Positions 46,436 to 55,515 are shown, counted from the first letter of the stretch. The stretch is DNA of 64,000 nt from Phenylobacterium sp. RIFCSPHIGHO2_01_FULL_69_31 (GCF_001824475.1 NZ_MHXN01000011.1:89552-153551), one strand, 5' to 3'. Made by a program: numbers and translations. Notes: a model not told the origin generated them from the letters alone.

Positions 46436-48076
46436 ATGTTTCCATCAAGGTTCGCGCTCGCCATGGCGGCCGCGATGCTCGCTGCCGCTCCCGCCGCGGC
46501 GCAGACGAGTGAGTCGCAGGCCTCCGCTGAGCGCGTCCGCGCCCACGTCGCCTTCCTGGCCTCCGATCTGCTGCAGGGCCGCGAGGCCGGCTCGCCCGGC
46601 TACGACATCGCCGCCAACTACGTCGCCTCCCAGTTCGCCCAACTCGGCCTCAAGCCGGCGGGGTCCGACGGCAGCTGGTTCCAGCCGGTTCCGCTCCTGG
46701 CGGCGCGCCCCGCCGACGAGGGCAAGTTCGTCCTCAAGGCTAAGGGCGCCGCCGATGTCCCACTGGTGTTCGGCGAGGACGTCATGCCGGGCAAGCCGTT
46801 CGGGGCGGGCGAGCGGCGCGTATTGGCCCCGCTGGTGTTCGTGGGTTTCGGCGTCGTCTCGCCGGAGCACAAGCGCGACGACTACAAGGGGCTGAACGTG
46901 AAGGGGAAGATCGTCGTGGTGCTGTCCGGCGCCCCGTCCGGCTTCCAGACCGAGGAGCGCGCCTACTACGCCAACGGGCGGACGAAACGGGCGCAGGCGG
47001 CGGCGCACGGCGCGGTCGGGCTGATCTCGGTCAACCTGCCGTCGGACGAGAAGCGCCGGCCCTTCGCGGACGGCAAGCGCACCTGGCAGAGCTGGGCGAT
47101 GACCTGGCGCAGGCCGGACGGCGCGCCCAACGACGCGGCGATCGACACCCCGCAGCTGGCGGCGGTCAGCGTTGCGGGCGCCGAGAAGCTGTTCGCCGGC
47201 GCCCGTAAGACCTTCGCCGAGGTGGTCGCGGCGGCCGAGAAGCCCAAGGGCGACCCGCCGCGCTTCGCGCTGGCCGCCAGCCTGGATGCGACGCTGCGCA
47301 CCGAGACCAAGACGCTTGAGAGCGCCAACGTCGCCGGGGTGCTGGAAGGCTCCGACCCGAAGCTGAAGGGCGAGGTGGTGGTCCTGTCGGCGCATCTCGA
47401 CCACATCGGGGTCACGCCGCCGGTGGACGGCGACGGCGTCAACAACGGCGCGCTCGACAACGCCGGCGGCATCGCGACCACCCTGGAGGTGGCGCGGGCC
47501 TTCCAGGCCTCGGGCAAGGCGCCGCGCCGCTCGGTGCTGTTCTTGGCGGTTACCGGCGAGGAGAAGGGCCTGCTGGGCGCCGAGTACTTCGCCCGCAATC
47601 CGACGGCGCCGGCCTCGGCGCTGGTGGCGAACGTCAATCTCGACATGCCGATCCTCACCTACGACTTCGTGGACGTGGTGGCGTTCGGCGCCGAGCGCTC
47701 GAGCCTGGCCGGCGCGGTTCGCCGGGCCGCGGCGCGCGAGGGCGTGGCCCTGTCGCCCGACCCGATGCCGGAGGAGGGGCTCTTCACCCGCTCGGACCAC
47801 TTCCGGTTCGTCGAGGTCGGCGTGCCCTCGACCTTCCTGATGACCGGCTTCCAGAACGGGGGCGAGGCCAAGTTCCGCGGCTTCCTGGCGAAGTGCTACC
47901 ACAAGCCGTGCGACGACCTCTCCCAGGGGATCGACTACGCGGCCGGCGCCAAGTTCGCCCGCATCAACTACGAGATCGCCCGCGAGATCGCCGATGCCGA
48001 CGAGCGGCCGCTCTGGAACAAGGGCGACTTCTTCGGCGGTAAGTTCGCTCGCCCCCAGGCCGTGGCAGACCGCTAG
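46436..48076 (+). CDS. Exported M28-family metallopeptidase with PA insert
   Basis: A 546-residue aminopeptidase-like enzyme. A signal peptide (FALAMAAAMLAAAPAAAQ) precedes a protease-associated (PA) domain (VFVGFGVVSPEHKRDDYKGLNVKGKI) and the M28 catalytic part. Zinc ligands are His in LSAHLDHIG, Asp in NGALDNAGG, Glu in VTGEEKGLLGAEYF (catalytic plus ligand), Asp in VNLDMP and a late His in RSDHFRFVE. It probably trims peptides in the periplasm. Upstream DNA (46212-46435) is AT-rich and holds its promoter. Confidence 0.93.
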   Translation: MFPSRFALAMAAAMLAAAPAAAQTSESQASAERVRAHVAFLASDLLQGREAGSPGYDIAANYVASQFAQLGLKPAGSDGSWFQPVPLLAARPADEGKFVLKAKGAADVPLVFGEDVMPGKPFGAGERRVLAPLVFVGFGVVSPEHKRDDYKGLNVKGKIVVVLSGAPSGFQTEERAYYANGRTKRAQAAAHGAVGLISVNLPSDEKRRPFADGKRTWQSWAMTWRRPDGAPNDAAIDTPQLAAVSVAGAEKLFAGARKTFAEVVAAAEKPKGDPPRFALAASLDATLRTETKTLESANVAGVLEGSDPKLKGEVVVLSAHLDHIGVTPPVDGDGVNNGALDNAGGIATTLEVARAFQASGKAPRRSVLFLAVTGEEKGLLGAEYFARNPTAPASALVANVNLDMPILTYDFVDVVAFGAERSSLAGAVRRAAAREGVALSPDPMPEEGLFTRSDHFRFVEVGVPSTFLMTGFQNGGEAKFRGFLAKCYHKPCDDLSQGIDYAAGAKFARINYEIAREIADADERPLWNKGDFFGGKFARPQAVADR

Positions 48077-48082
48077 GGGCGG

Positions 48083-48703
48083 TCAGCGCCAACCATAGTT
48101 GAAGCTCACGCTCACGCGCGGGGTCTTAGCCTTGTTCGCCGGGACCTCGTGGCGGAGCCAGCTCTCCCACATATAGACGGCGCCGGGCTGCGGCTGGAGG
48201 TAGACGAAGGCGCGGGTCTCTTCGGGCGCGTCGGCGCGGCGGGGCGGGGCGGCCATCATCAGCGGCAGCCGCGGATCCTCCAGCTTCAACGCGCTGGCGC
48301 CGGGCGGCACGGCCACATAGGCGGTGCCCGAGATGACGCTGTGTGGGTGGATGTGCCCCGAATGGCCGGCGCCGGGTTTCAGGACGTTGACCCACAGGCT
48401 ATCGAGCCGGAGCCGCCCGCCCTGCAGGTCGAAGTGAAGGCCCTCGGCGAAAGCCTTGGCATGGCGGTCGAGTTGGGTCTTCAGGTCGGCGAAAACACTC
48501 ATCCGCTGAGGCAGGTCGTCGAGCGAAGCGTAGGACGTGTAGCCGCCGTACCCGTGCGCGCGGCTCCAGGCGCGGCCTGCCTGATCCTCGGCCTCCAGCA
48601 TTAGGCAGGCTTCCAAAATCTCGCGGTTGAAATTTTCGAAGCTACGGTTTGTTGTAAGGGTCGCCTCGTAGACAGGCGTGGCGAAGAGCGGGCGCAGCGT
48701 CAT
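48083..48703 (-). CDS. TIGR02466-family putative 2OG-Fe(II) oxygenase
   Basis: A 206-residue protein. The family begins LRPLFATPVYEATL and has the iron-site region SLWVNVLKPGAGHSGHIHPHSVISGTAYV (HxHPH) and a C-terminal VYMWESWLRHEVPANKAKTPRVSVSFNYGW, with a second His before VPAN and Arg in RVSVSF. Members are uncharacterised oxygenases often near growth or cell-cycle genes. Its end is 6 bp from the convergent peptidase gene. The ATG at 48703 is the usual family start. Confidence 0.9.
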   Translation of the reverse strand: MTLRPLFATPVYEATLTTNRSFENFNREILEACLMLEAEDQAGRAWSRAHGYGGYTSYASLDDLPQRMSVFADLKTQLDRHAKAFAEGLHFDLQGGRLRLDSLWVNVLKPGAGHSGHIHPHSVISGTAYVAVPPGASALKLEDPRLPLMMAAPPRRADAPEETRAFVYLQPQPGAVYMWESWLRHEVPANKAKTPRVSVSFNYGWR

Positions 48704-48835
48704 GGCGGGCGGCTTACCGCAGCCCACCGGTTTCTCAAACACCGCGTCCGCTGGCGCGGGGTGCGAGCGTTGTCTAGGTTGAGGTCACGAGAGCCCGGCC
48801 GCAGAGCCCGGGCCCGAGTTGGGGGAAGCGAGAAC

Positions 48836-49699
48836 ATGAACAGGTTCGTGGCGGCGTTGGCTGTGATCGGCCTTGCGGTGACCGCGCCCGCGGCGGCGCA
48901 CGCGCAGGGAAAATCCAAGGCCGCGGCCGTCTACAAGGCCCCGCGGGGCCCCGACGGCAAGCATCCCGACCTGAACGGCGTCTGGCAGGCGATGAACTCG
49001 GCCGGCTGGGACATCGAGCCCCACGCCGCCCGCGCGGCGCTGCAGCTTCGTCCCGGTCCCGTGGTTCCCGTGCCCGCCAAGCCCGTCCTGGCGCTCGGCG
49101 CCGTGGGCGCCGTGCCCGGCGGCCTGGGCATCGTTGAGGGCGGCGAGATCCCCTACACCCCCGAGGCGAAGAAGCAGCGGGACGCGAACCGCGCCGACTA
49201 TCTGAACCTCGACCCCGAGGTGAAGTGCTACCTGCCGGGCGTGCCGCGCGCGAACTACATGCACCTGCCGTTCCAGGTCTTCCAGTCCGAGAAGTCCATG
49301 CTCATCGCCTATGAGTACGCGGGCGCCGTGCGGAACATCCTCTTTACCGACCCCGGCCCGGCGCCGGTCGACAGCTGGATGGGGCAGTCGGTCGCCAAGT
49401 GGGACGGCGACACCCTGGTGGTCACCGTCACCGGCATGAACGACCGCACCTGGTTCGACCGGGCCGGCAACTTCCACTCCGATCAGATGCAGGTGGTCGA
49501 GCGCTGGACGCCGACGGGCCCGGGCCTGATGCGCTACGAGGCCACGATCACCGACCCGGCCACCTTCACCCGGCCCTGGAAGATGAGCTTCAACCTCTAC
49601 AAGCGCCAGGGCGAGGACGCGCGGCTGAACCAGTTCAAGTGCGTCGAGTTCGTGGAGGAGCTGATGTACGGCGACCTGCGCAAGGAACCGCTGAAATAG
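48836..49699 (+). CDS. Conserved exported protein, unknown function
   Basis: A 287-residue protein with a signal peptide (FVAALAVIGLAVTAPAAAHAQ). The mature part shows HPDLNGVWQAMNSAGWDIEPHAA, then KCYLPGVPRANYMHLPFQVFQ and WDGDTLVVTVTGMNDRTWFDRAGNFHSD. These blocks recur in a family of secreted proteins of Sphingomonads and Caulobacterales, whose function is unknown to me. It probably forms a unit with the DUF6152 gene 60 bp downstream, with which the family often co-occurs. Confidence 0.8.
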   Translation: MNRFVAALAVIGLAVTAPAAAHAQGKSKAAAVYKAPRGPDGKHPDLNGVWQAMNSAGWDIEPHAARAALQLRPGPVVPVPAKPVLALGAVGAVPGGLGIVEGGEIPYTPEAKKQRDANRADYLNLDPEVKCYLPGVPRANYMHLPFQVFQSEKSMLIAYEYAGAVRNILFTDPGPAPVDSWMGQSVAKWDGDTLVVTVTGMNDRTWFDRAGNFHSDQMQVVERWTPTGPGLMRYEATITDPATFTRPWKMSFNLYKRQGEDARLNQFKCVEFVEELMYGDLRKEPLK

Positions 49700-49760
49700 G
49701 TCCGGTTCCAAACCGAACCTTCGAGGGATAAGGTCTAGCATCCGGCGTTGGAGGCGCGAG

Positions 49761-50216
49761 ATGGACAAGAACAAGAAACTGATCGTTGCGGCGGCTATCG
49801 GGGCGGCGTTGAGCGTGGTCGCGGCCGGCGGCGCGGCCTGGGCGCACCACGCCTTCGCCGCGGAGTTCGACGGCAAGGCCCCGGTCCTGCTGCGGGGCAA
49901 GGTGACCCGCGTCGAGTGGATCAATCCGCACGCCTGGGTCCACATGAACGTCGTCGACGCCAGCGGCAAGTCGACCGCCTGGATGGTCGAGGGCGGGACG
50001 CCCAACACCCTGATGCGCTCGGGAATCACCAAGGCCTCGCTGCCCGCGGGCACCGAGATCATCGTCCGCGGCTACCAGTCCAAGGACAAGCTCTGCCGGC
50101 CGGCCTGCAAGGCCAACGGCCGCGACGTGACCTTCCCCGATGGGAAGAAGCTGTTCATGGGCTCGTCCGGCACGGGCGCGCCGAAGGACGGGTCGGACCC
50201 TACCGACAAGAAGTAG
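49761..50216 (+). CDS. Exported DUF6152 family protein
   Basis: A 151-residue protein with a signal peptide ending at AWA; the mature chain starts HHAFAAEFD, the usual His-His start of DUF6152. Other conserved parts are LRGKVTRVEWINPHAWVHMNVVDASG and GTEIIVRGYQSKDKLCRPACKANGRDVTFPDGKKLFMG. The domain is probably a small beta barrel. It is downstream of a partner protein and upstream of a strong hairpin. Confidence 0.9.
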   Translation: MDKNKKLIVAAAIGAALSVVAAGGAAWAHHAFAAEFDGKAPVLLRGKVTRVEWINPHAWVHMNVVDASGKSTAWMVEGGTPNTLMRSGITKASLPAGTEIIVRGYQSKDKLCRPACKANGRDVTFPDGKKLFMGSSGTGAPKDGSDPTDKK

Positions 50217-50240
50217 GCTTCGAACCGCGCCGGATACGAA

Positions 50241-50264
50241 AAGGGGAGCCGCGAGGCTCCCCTT
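50241..50264. terminator. Rho-independent terminator after the DUF6152 gene
   Basis: A perfect 10-bp stem AAGGGGAGCC/GGCTCCCCTT with GCGA loop follows the DUF6152 stop by 24 bp and is followed by CTTCGTTTTCGTT. It separates this unit from the convergent flagellar-like gene ending at 50288 and may work in both directions. Confidence 0.85.
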
Positions 50265-50287
50265 CTTCGTTTTCGTTGAGGGTTCGG

Positions 50288-50515
50288 TCAGCGGCTCTGG
50301 AGCTGGAGCAGCGAGTCCCACATGTCCTGGGCGAACCGGATCACCGACAGGTTGGCGGAGAAGGCGGTCTTGGCCTCGATCATGCCGACCGTTTCCTTGG
50401 CCAGATCGACCTCAGGCTCGCCTTCGACGCCCATGGTGGCGATGTTGACGGCCGACGCCTCGAAGCGGCGCGAGGCGGCCATCAGGCCGTAGCGGGCGGT
50501 GGAGATCGGGTCCAT
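50288..50515 (-). CDS. Miniature flagellar rod/hook-like protein
   Basis: Only 75 residues, but with both ends of flagellar rod/hook/HAP proteins: the N-terminal Flg_bb_rod motif (ISTARYGLMAASRRFEASAVNIATMG) and the C-terminal Flg_bbr motif (VDLAKETVGMIEAKTAFSANLSVIRFAQDMWDSL). The middle domain is missing. It may assemble in or regulate the rod, or be a remnant. The start at 50515 gives a complete motif. No other flagellar gene lies nearby; the glycosylation operon is 30 kb away. Confidence 0.75.
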   Translation of the reverse strand: MDPISTARYGLMAASRRFEASAVNIATMGVEGEPEVDLAKETVGMIEAKTAFSANLSVIRFAQDMWDSLLQLQSR

Positions 50516-50555
50516 GGACCGGAAGCTGCGCCAGGTCCGGTTAAGAGCGCGCGCA

Positions 50556-50927
50556 TCAACGTGGTGAACTGCGCGTGGATTTCGGCGGCTTCGGCGGCAG
50601 GCCCGCGGTGAAGGCGTAGGCCGCGCCAAGGAGGTCGGCGAAGCGCGCCTCGTCCTCCACCACCTCTTCCGGCAGCGCAAGGTAGGCGCGCATGGGCCGG
50701 CCAGGCATGGGCTCGAAGGGCCTTGCGCCGTGGTCGGCCACCAGCTCGGCCGAGAGCGCGGGCGGCAGGCGGGCAAAGGCGCTGTCCTGGAAGAGGCCGG
50801 CGCACATGTGGCCGTTCACGAAGGCGACGGGATAGCCGAACATCTTGCGGCGCTGCAGGCCCGGGGCGTCGGGCAGGCTGAGCTCGAAAAGGTCCACGAG
50901 GCTCGTTGGGGATTTCGTCCAGGCCAT
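50556..50927 (-). CDS. TfoX N-terminal-domain protein
   Basis: A 123-residue protein with the TfoX_N fold pattern RKMFGYPVAFVNGHMCAGLFQDSAFARLP. It lacks the C-terminal TfoX_C domain, as usual in alphaproteobacterial relatives. TfoX proteins regulate competence in gammaproteobacteria; here the role is unknown. It starts at ATG 50927 (MAWTKS) and ends 40 bp upstream of the flagellar-like gene, with which it may be co-transcribed. Confidence 0.85.
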   Translation of the reverse strand: MAWTKSPTSLVDLFELSLPDAPGLQRRKMFGYPVAFVNGHMCAGLFQDSAFARLPPALSAELVADHGARPFEPMPGRPMRAYLALPEEVVEDEARFADLLGAAYAFTAGLPPKPPKSTRSSPR

Positions 50928-51009
50928 ATCCAAGCTTGCGGCAGTGCGGGCAGGCTGGGAAGGCGCCGGCCTCGGTCGGGCGCTATGCTGCGACCAGGAG
51001 GAACAGCCG

Positions 51010-51363
51010 ATGATCCGCACCATCTCCATCCTGGCCAGTCTGGCGGCCATCGCTGCGCCGGCCTCCGCCCAGCCGATCGGCGAGAATCCACCGACGAAGA
51101 CGATCCAATGCATCGAGGTCGGCGGCCGGCTGATCCCGGCGGTCTGCAAGGTCCCGGGCAGCCGGCTCGACCTTCGCGAGGATATCTGCACCTGCCCCGA
51201 CGGCGGCCAGCGCGTCGAGGTCGCCATCTGCGCCAAGGGCCAGACGCCGCCGCCGGAAGGCCGGACGCTCAACCGCGCCCGAGCGACGGCCGCCCGCGAC
51301 GGCACGCTGGCGGGCGACACCGTGGACGGACGGCCGATCTGTGTCGCGCCGCGGCGGCCCTAG
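51010..51363 (+). CDS. Small exported cysteine-containing protein
   Basis: A 117-residue protein with a signal peptide (TISILASLAAIAAPASAQ). The mature part has five Cys, two close together in EDICTCPDGGQRVEVAIC, suggesting disulfides. It is conserved in type but I recognise no domain. The ATG at 51010 follows AGGAGGAACAGCCG. The end overlaps the convergent serine hydrolase gene by 4 bp. Confidence 0.7.
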   Translation: MIRTISILASLAAIAAPASAQPIGENPPTKTIQCIEVGGRLIPAVCKVPGSRLDLREDICTCPDGGQRVEVAICAKGQTPPPEGRTLNRARATAARDGTLAGDTVDGRPICVAPRRP

Positions 51364-52601
51364 GTAAGGGCGGCGTAGACCATCTTCTGGAACATCGGGC
51401 AGCCGATGCGGCCTGTGGGCCGCTGGCCCTGCATGGCCGTGACCGCCTCGGGCCCCAGGGGCATGGAGTCCTGGATCAGGTAGATCAGGATCAGGTCGTT
51501 GACCGGATCGGCCTGCCACCAGGTTCCGAACGCGCCCGGCCAGCCGAACGCCCCCTCGCCGCCGGCGCCCATCCACTGGTGCTTCTCGGCGTCCAGGATC
51601 ATCGAGGCGCCGAGGCCGAAGCCCTGGCTGAGCCAGAACGGCATGCCGAGGAAGGCGTGGCCGCGCTGTTCGTCGGTGAGCCGGTTGGTGGTCATCAGGT
51701 CGATGGTCTCGGGCCTCGCCAGGCGCACGCCATCGACCTCCCCGCGACCCAGCATCAGGCGGGCGAACTTCAGGTAGTCGTCGACCGTGGACACCAGCCC
51801 GCCGCCGCCGCCTTCGAACGCCGCGGGCGTGTCCGGGTCGGCCCAGGAAACGTCCTTCAGACCGCCCTCAGGCTTTGCGGCATAGAGCTTTGCGAGGCGA
51901 TGACGCTTCTCGTACGGCGTCCAGAAGCCGGTGTCGTGCATGCCCAGCGGATCGAAGATGCGCTCTTTCAGCACCTGGCCCAGGGGCTTGCCTTCGATGC
52001 GCGCCACCAGGAAGCCCAGCACGTCGGTGGCGTGGCTGTAGTGGAACCGCTCGCCCGGCTGGTAGCTCAGCGGCAAGGCGCCCAGGCGGGTCATCCATTC
52101 GTCGGGGGTGTGCGGGTTGGCCAGGGCCGAGCCCAGCTTCTCCTCATGGGCATGGGCGATCGGGCCCAGCGAGGTGAAGCCGTAGGCGAGGCCCGAGCGG
52201 TGGGTCATCAGGTCCTCGACCGTGATGTCGCGGGCGGCAGGAACGGTGGAGTCGATCGGGCCCGTGGCGTCGGTCAGGACCTTCATGTCCTTGAACTCCG
52301 GGAGCCACTTGGTGATCGGGTCGTCCAGCTTCAGCTTGCCTTCCTCGACCAGCATCAGGGCGGCCAGGGTCGTAACCGGCTTGGTCATGGAGGCGATGCG
52401 GAACAGGGTGTCGCGCTCCATCGGAAGGCCGGCCTCGATGTCGCGATGGCCGATGGCGTCGACCTGGACGATCTCGCCGCGGCGCCAGACCAGCGTCACC
52501 ATGCCCGACAGCGCCTGCTGGTCCACGAGGCCCTTCAGCGCCGGGGCCACGCCCGCCAGCGCGTCGCGATTGAAACCCGCCGCAGCCTGAGCTCCGTCCA
52601 T
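51360..52601 (-). CDS. Class C beta-lactamase-like serine hydrolase (EstB type)
   Basis: A 413-residue member of the serine hydrolase/beta-lactamase family without signal peptide. The catalytic SxxK is in RIASMTKPVTTLA, the YxN-like tyrosine in RFHYSHATDVLGFL, and a later HxG-type position near GAGGEGAFGWPGAFG. Such cytoplasmic proteins are esterases of the EstB or LovD kind rather than antibiotic resistance enzymes. The leader AACGATAAGGGAGG is shared with the SDR gene. Confidence 0.9.
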   Translation of the reverse strand: MDGAQAAAGFNRDALAGVAPALKGLVDQQALSGMVTLVWRRGEIVQVDAIGHRDIEAGLPMERDTLFRIASMTKPVTTLAALMLVEEGKLKLDDPITKWLPEFKDMKVLTDATGPIDSTVPAARDITVEDLMTHRSGLAYGFTSLGPIAHAHEEKLGSALANPHTPDEWMTRLGALPLSYQPGERFHYSHATDVLGFLVARIEGKPLGQVLKERIFDPLGMHDTGFWTPYEKRHRLAKLYAAKPEGGLKDVSWADPDTPAAFEGGGGGLVSTVDDYLKFARLMLGRGEVDGVRLARPETIDLMTTNRLTDEQRGHAFLGMPFWLSQGFGLGASMILDAEKHQWMGAGGEGAFGWPGAFGTWWQADPVNDLILIYLIQDSMPLGPEAVTAMQGQRPTGRIGCPMFQKMVYAALT

Positions 52602-52613
52602 TGGTCGCCTCCC

Positions 52614-52626
52614 TTATCGTTGTTCA
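52614..52626. promoter_or_regulatory. TTATCGTTG element ahead of the serine hydrolase gene
   Basis: TTATCGTTGTTCA matches the SDR palindrome in its first nine bases. On the minus strand CAACGATAAGGGAGG is 15-bp identical to the SDR leader and stands exactly the same six bases before the ATG. Candidate shared regulatory or promoter/leader element. Confidence 0.4.
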
Positions 52627-52768
52627 CCCAGCATAGCGCCGGGTGTGGCCCGCGCCGTCAAGGGGCGCCGCGACGCAAAGCCTGCGTCCTGGGCGCCAGG
52701 CGAGCCGTAGGAACCTTGCGGGGGCGGCCACGGTTGCGCCCCCGCCTCCGCGTCCGTAACGGGAACCC

Positions 52769-53638
52769 ATGCCGCCGCTCGCTGTCACCAAGCGCCTCAC
52801 CCTCGCCGCCGTCGCCGGCGCCCTGGCGGCGGCGTGCTCGCCGCTCACGCTCTTTGCGACCCTGTCGCCGAAGGATCCCGCCGCCCGGGCCGCCCAGGGC
52901 GTTCCCTATGGACCAGGGCCACGCCAGACGCTGGACGTCTATGGGCCCCGCGGCGGCGGCGGGCAGGCGCCCGTGGCGGTGTTCTTCTACGGCGGCTCCT
53001 GGGACAGCGGCCGGCGTCAGGACTACAACTGGGTCGGCCGAGCGCTGGCCTCCCGCGGGTTCGTGGCGATCGTCGCCGACTACCGGCTCTACCCGGAAGT
53101 CCGCTACCCCGCCTTCCTCGAGGACGGCGCCCTGGCGGTGAAGTGGGCCGTCCAGCATGCGCGGGAGTATGGCGGCGACCCCGACCGCATCGTCCTCGTG
53201 GGCCACTCCGCCGGCGCCTACAACGCCGTGATGCTTGGCCTGGACCCCCGCTACCTGCGCGAGGCTGGCGTCGATCCGGCCAAGGTGAAGGCGGTGGCCG
53301 GCCTCGCGGGGCCGTACGATTTCCTGCCGCTGGAAGGTGCGATCACGCGGCGCACCTTTGGCGAGGCCGCCGACCTGCCGGCCACCCAGCCCCTGGCCCA
53401 CGTCGGCAAGACCTCGCCGGCCGCGTTCCTGGCCACGGGCGATGCCGACACCGTCGTCTATCCGCGCAACACCGCCGCGCTCGCCCGCAAGCTCCGCGAG
53501 GCCGGCGTGCCGGTGGAGGAGCGCCACTATCCCGGCGTCGATCACATCCGCATGATCCTGGCGCTGTCGCGGCCGCTGCGGGGCCGGGCGCCGGTGCTGG
53601 ACGAAATGACCGATTTCCTGCGCCGCCACGCAAGCTGA
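52769..53638 (+). CDS. Alpha/beta-hydrolase (esterase/lipase, BD-FAE/kynurenine formamidase-like), probable lipoprotein
   Basis: A 289-residue protein. The N-terminus has a positively charged start, a hydrophobic stretch and ALAAACSP, a plausible lipobox Cys. The oxyanion region is VFFYGGSW, the nucleophile is in VLVGHSAGAYNAVML, the Asp in FLATGDADTVV and the His in YPGVDHIRM. Triad spacing is typical of the HSL/BD-FAE group. It is divergent from the serine hydrolase. Confidence 0.9.
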   Translation: MPPLAVTKRLTLAAVAGALAAACSPLTLFATLSPKDPAARAAQGVPYGPGPRQTLDVYGPRGGGGQAPVAVFFYGGSWDSGRRQDYNWVGRALASRGFVAIVADYRLYPEVRYPAFLEDGALAVKWAVQHAREYGGDPDRIVLVGHSAGAYNAVMLGLDPRYLREAGVDPAKVKAVAGLAGPYDFLPLEGAITRRTFGEAADLPATQPLAHVGKTSPAAFLATGDADTVVYPRNTAALARKLREAGVPVEERHYPGVDHIRMILALSRPLRGRAPVLDEMTDFLRRHAS

Positions 53639-53849
53639 CGCCCCGTGCTGCGCCGCGGCGAGGGCAGGGCCTTGCGCCGCGCCGACCGCCTCGCCCGCCG
53701 TGAGGAAGGTCCTTGCGCTGTAAGGGCTTGGGGGCGGACGGCGCCCCTGGGTCAGGCACGCTGCGATGCCGCATTGAATGCAGCGCCCCGCATGCGTATA
53801 TGCGCGACGCTCCGGGAGGGGGCGAGGCCACAAGGACGCCAGAACGCCC

Positions 53850-54206
53850 ATGTTGCTCACGCTGATGAAGGCCAAGCTGCACCGCGCCACGGTGACCCAG
53901 GCCGATCTCGACTACGAAGGCTCCATCGCCATCGACCGCGACCTGTTGGACGCGTCGGGCATCCTGCCGCACGAGCAGGTGGACGTGCTGAACATCACCA
54001 ACGGCGCCCGGTTCACCACCTACGCCATCGAGGCCCCGCGTGGGTCGAAGGTGATCGGCGTCAATGGCGCCGCCGCACGGCTGGTGCAAAAGGGCGACAA
54101 GGTTATCGTCGTGACCTATGGCATGCTGCCTGCCGAGGAAGCCCGCAACTATGCGCCCACCGTGGTCCTGCTGGACGACGCCAACGAGATCAAGAAGGCC
54201 GCTTGA
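53850..54206 (+). CDS. panD: Aspartate 1-decarboxylase precursor
   Basis: A 118-residue proenzyme that makes beta-alanine for pantothenate and coenzyme A. It self-cleaves at G24-S25 in DYEGSIAID to form the pyruvoyl group; K9 in [11 protein letters not shown] is the conserved lysine. The remaining motifs ([34 protein letters not shown]) are standard. The following lipoprotein frame overlaps its 3' end. Confidence 0.97.
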   Translation: MLLTLMKAKLHRATVTQADLDYEGSIAIDRDLLDASGILPHEQVDVLNITNGARFTTYAIEAPRGSKVIGVNGAAARLVQKGDKVIVVTYGMLPAEEARNYAPTVVLLDDANEIKKAA

Positions 54207-54663
54207 GCTGGCCGGGGCCGCGCTGGCGGCCCTGTCCCTCGCCGCCTGTTCGCCCGGCGCGCCGCCGGGCGTGAACCGCGACGACCTCGACGCGGCCGTG
54301 TCGAAAGCCGTGGGCGATCCCAACACCTGCGTCCTGATCGCCGAGGCGGGGTCGGGCAAGGTGCTCTACCGCTACAACTCGGCCACCACCTGCGCGCGGG
54401 AATTCCCGGCTTGCGATGCGCCTGGGAGCCGCAAGCTTTCCAGCCTGCTCGAACTGACGGCGAAGGACCGCCAGCCCCGCGCCTTGTCGTGCAACACCCA
54501 GGCCGACGCCTCGCGCGGCGTCGGCTGGGCGGCCGGCCCCATCGCCGGGACGGAGCTGGTCTACGCGGCCATGATGGAGGGCGAGCGCGCCTTCCCGGGC
54601 CGGATGATGGCCGACCGCCTGGAAGGCGCCTTCCGCAAGGCCGGGGTCTCGAAGGCTCCGTAA
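54151..54663 (+). CDS. Putative lipoprotein, unknown function
   Basis: Open frame overlapping panD by 56 bp. From ATG 54151 it is 170 residues. A basic stretch [22 protein letters not shown] ends in a lipobox-like SLAAC. The mature part holds [21 protein letters not shown], which resembles the early strand of penicillin-binding/beta-lactamase-like proteins, and several Cys. No active-site motif is seen. The start is uncertain because the ATG lies inside panD; a non-ATG start near 54208 is another choice. It probably shares the panD transcript. Confidence 0.6.
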   Translation: MRPPWSCWTTPTRSRRPLELAGAALAALSLAACSPGAPPGVNRDDLDAAVSKAVGDPNTCVLIAEAGSGKVLYRYNSATTCAREFPACDAPGSRKLSSLLELTAKDRQPRALSCNTQADASRGVGWAAGPIAGTELVYAAMMEGERAFPGRMMADRLEGAFRKAGVSKAP

Positions 54664-55407
54664 CTAGCGGGCCAGTTCGTAGAGCCCGCTGATGTCGACG
54701 CGCACCTTCATCTCTCCGGCCGAGATCGATGTGCCGGCGTCGGCCATCTCCCGCTTGGCGGCGTAGGCGACCATCGGCATCGGCGGCTGGGGCGCATAGC
54801 CGCCGCCCTCGCTCAGCGACACCAGGCGCGAGATCCGGTAGCCGGTCGCCTTGGCGTAGAGGTCGGCCTTCGCGGCCAGCGCCTTCACCGCCGCCTCGCG
54901 CGCTGCGTTCTCGGCGCCGGTGGGGTCGGAGAGGCCGAAGCTGATCCCGTGCACCTGGTTCGCGCCGGCGCTCACCGTGGCGTCCACCGCGGGACCCAGC
55001 CGCTTCAGGTCGGTCACCGTGACGGTGACGTTGTTGGACGCCTGGTAGCCGACCAGCACGGGGGGCTGGTTCTCCTGGTACCTGTACTGCGGGTTCAGGT
55101 TCAGGTTCGAGGTCTGGATGTCCTTGTCCGGGATCCCCGCCTTGCGCAGGCTGGCCACCACGGCGTTCATCCGCGCCGCATTGGCCTGCATGGCCTCGGC
55201 GGCGGTTTTGCCCTCAGTCATCACGCCGAGGGTGATCGTGGCCATGTCGGGGGCGACTTTGGTCTCCCCATAGGCCGACAGGTTGAGGGTGGTGGCGCGG
55301 AACATGGTGTCGGCGGCGGGGGGGGCCGCCTGGGCCAGCGCCGCAGGCGCGGCTGCGGTCACGGCCAGCGCCAGGCCGATCGCCGTCGCGCGCATCAGGG
55401 TCTTCAT
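54664..55407 (-). CDS. Exported SIMPL-domain (DUF541) protein
   Basis: A 247-residue protein with a signal peptide (MKTLMRATAIGLALAVTAAAPAALAQ) and one SIMPL domain. Family marks are LNLSAYGETKVAPDMATITLGV, IQTSNLNLNPQY and GYQASNNVTVTVTDL. The SIMPL fold may be involved in periplasmic stress responses; function unknown. The convergent neighbour ends 1 bp away at 54663. Confidence 0.9.
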   Translation of the reverse strand: MKTLMRATAIGLALAVTAAAPAALAQAAPPAADTMFRATTLNLSAYGETKVAPDMATITLGVMTEGKTAAEAMQANAARMNAVVASLRKAGIPDKDIQTSNLNLNPQYRYQENQPPVLVGYQASNNVTVTVTDLKRLGPAVDATVSAGANQVHGISFGLSDPTGAENAAREAAVKALAAKADLYAKATGYRISRLVSLSEGGGYAPQPPMPMVAYAAKREMADAGTSISAGEMKVRVDISGLYELAR

Positions 55408-55515
55408 GGGGGGAGTCTCCAGTCCGGGTTTACGAGCCCTAGCGTCGCAATTCCCACCTGAACGCAAGCTTTAAGCGCCGTGCAGCTCATGGTAACGCGG
55501 CGATCCGCGCTGCAG

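Noticed and set aside
51360..52601. Antibiotic-resistance beta-lactamase
   Set aside because: It has the SxxK motif but no signal peptide, and the family pattern (EstB/LovD-like) is of cytoplasmic esterases.
52834..53703. Alternative 289-residue frame within the alpha/beta-hydrolase gene
   Set aside because: Shifted reading frame of the same stretch; lacks the GHSAG motif and has an Arg-rich product.
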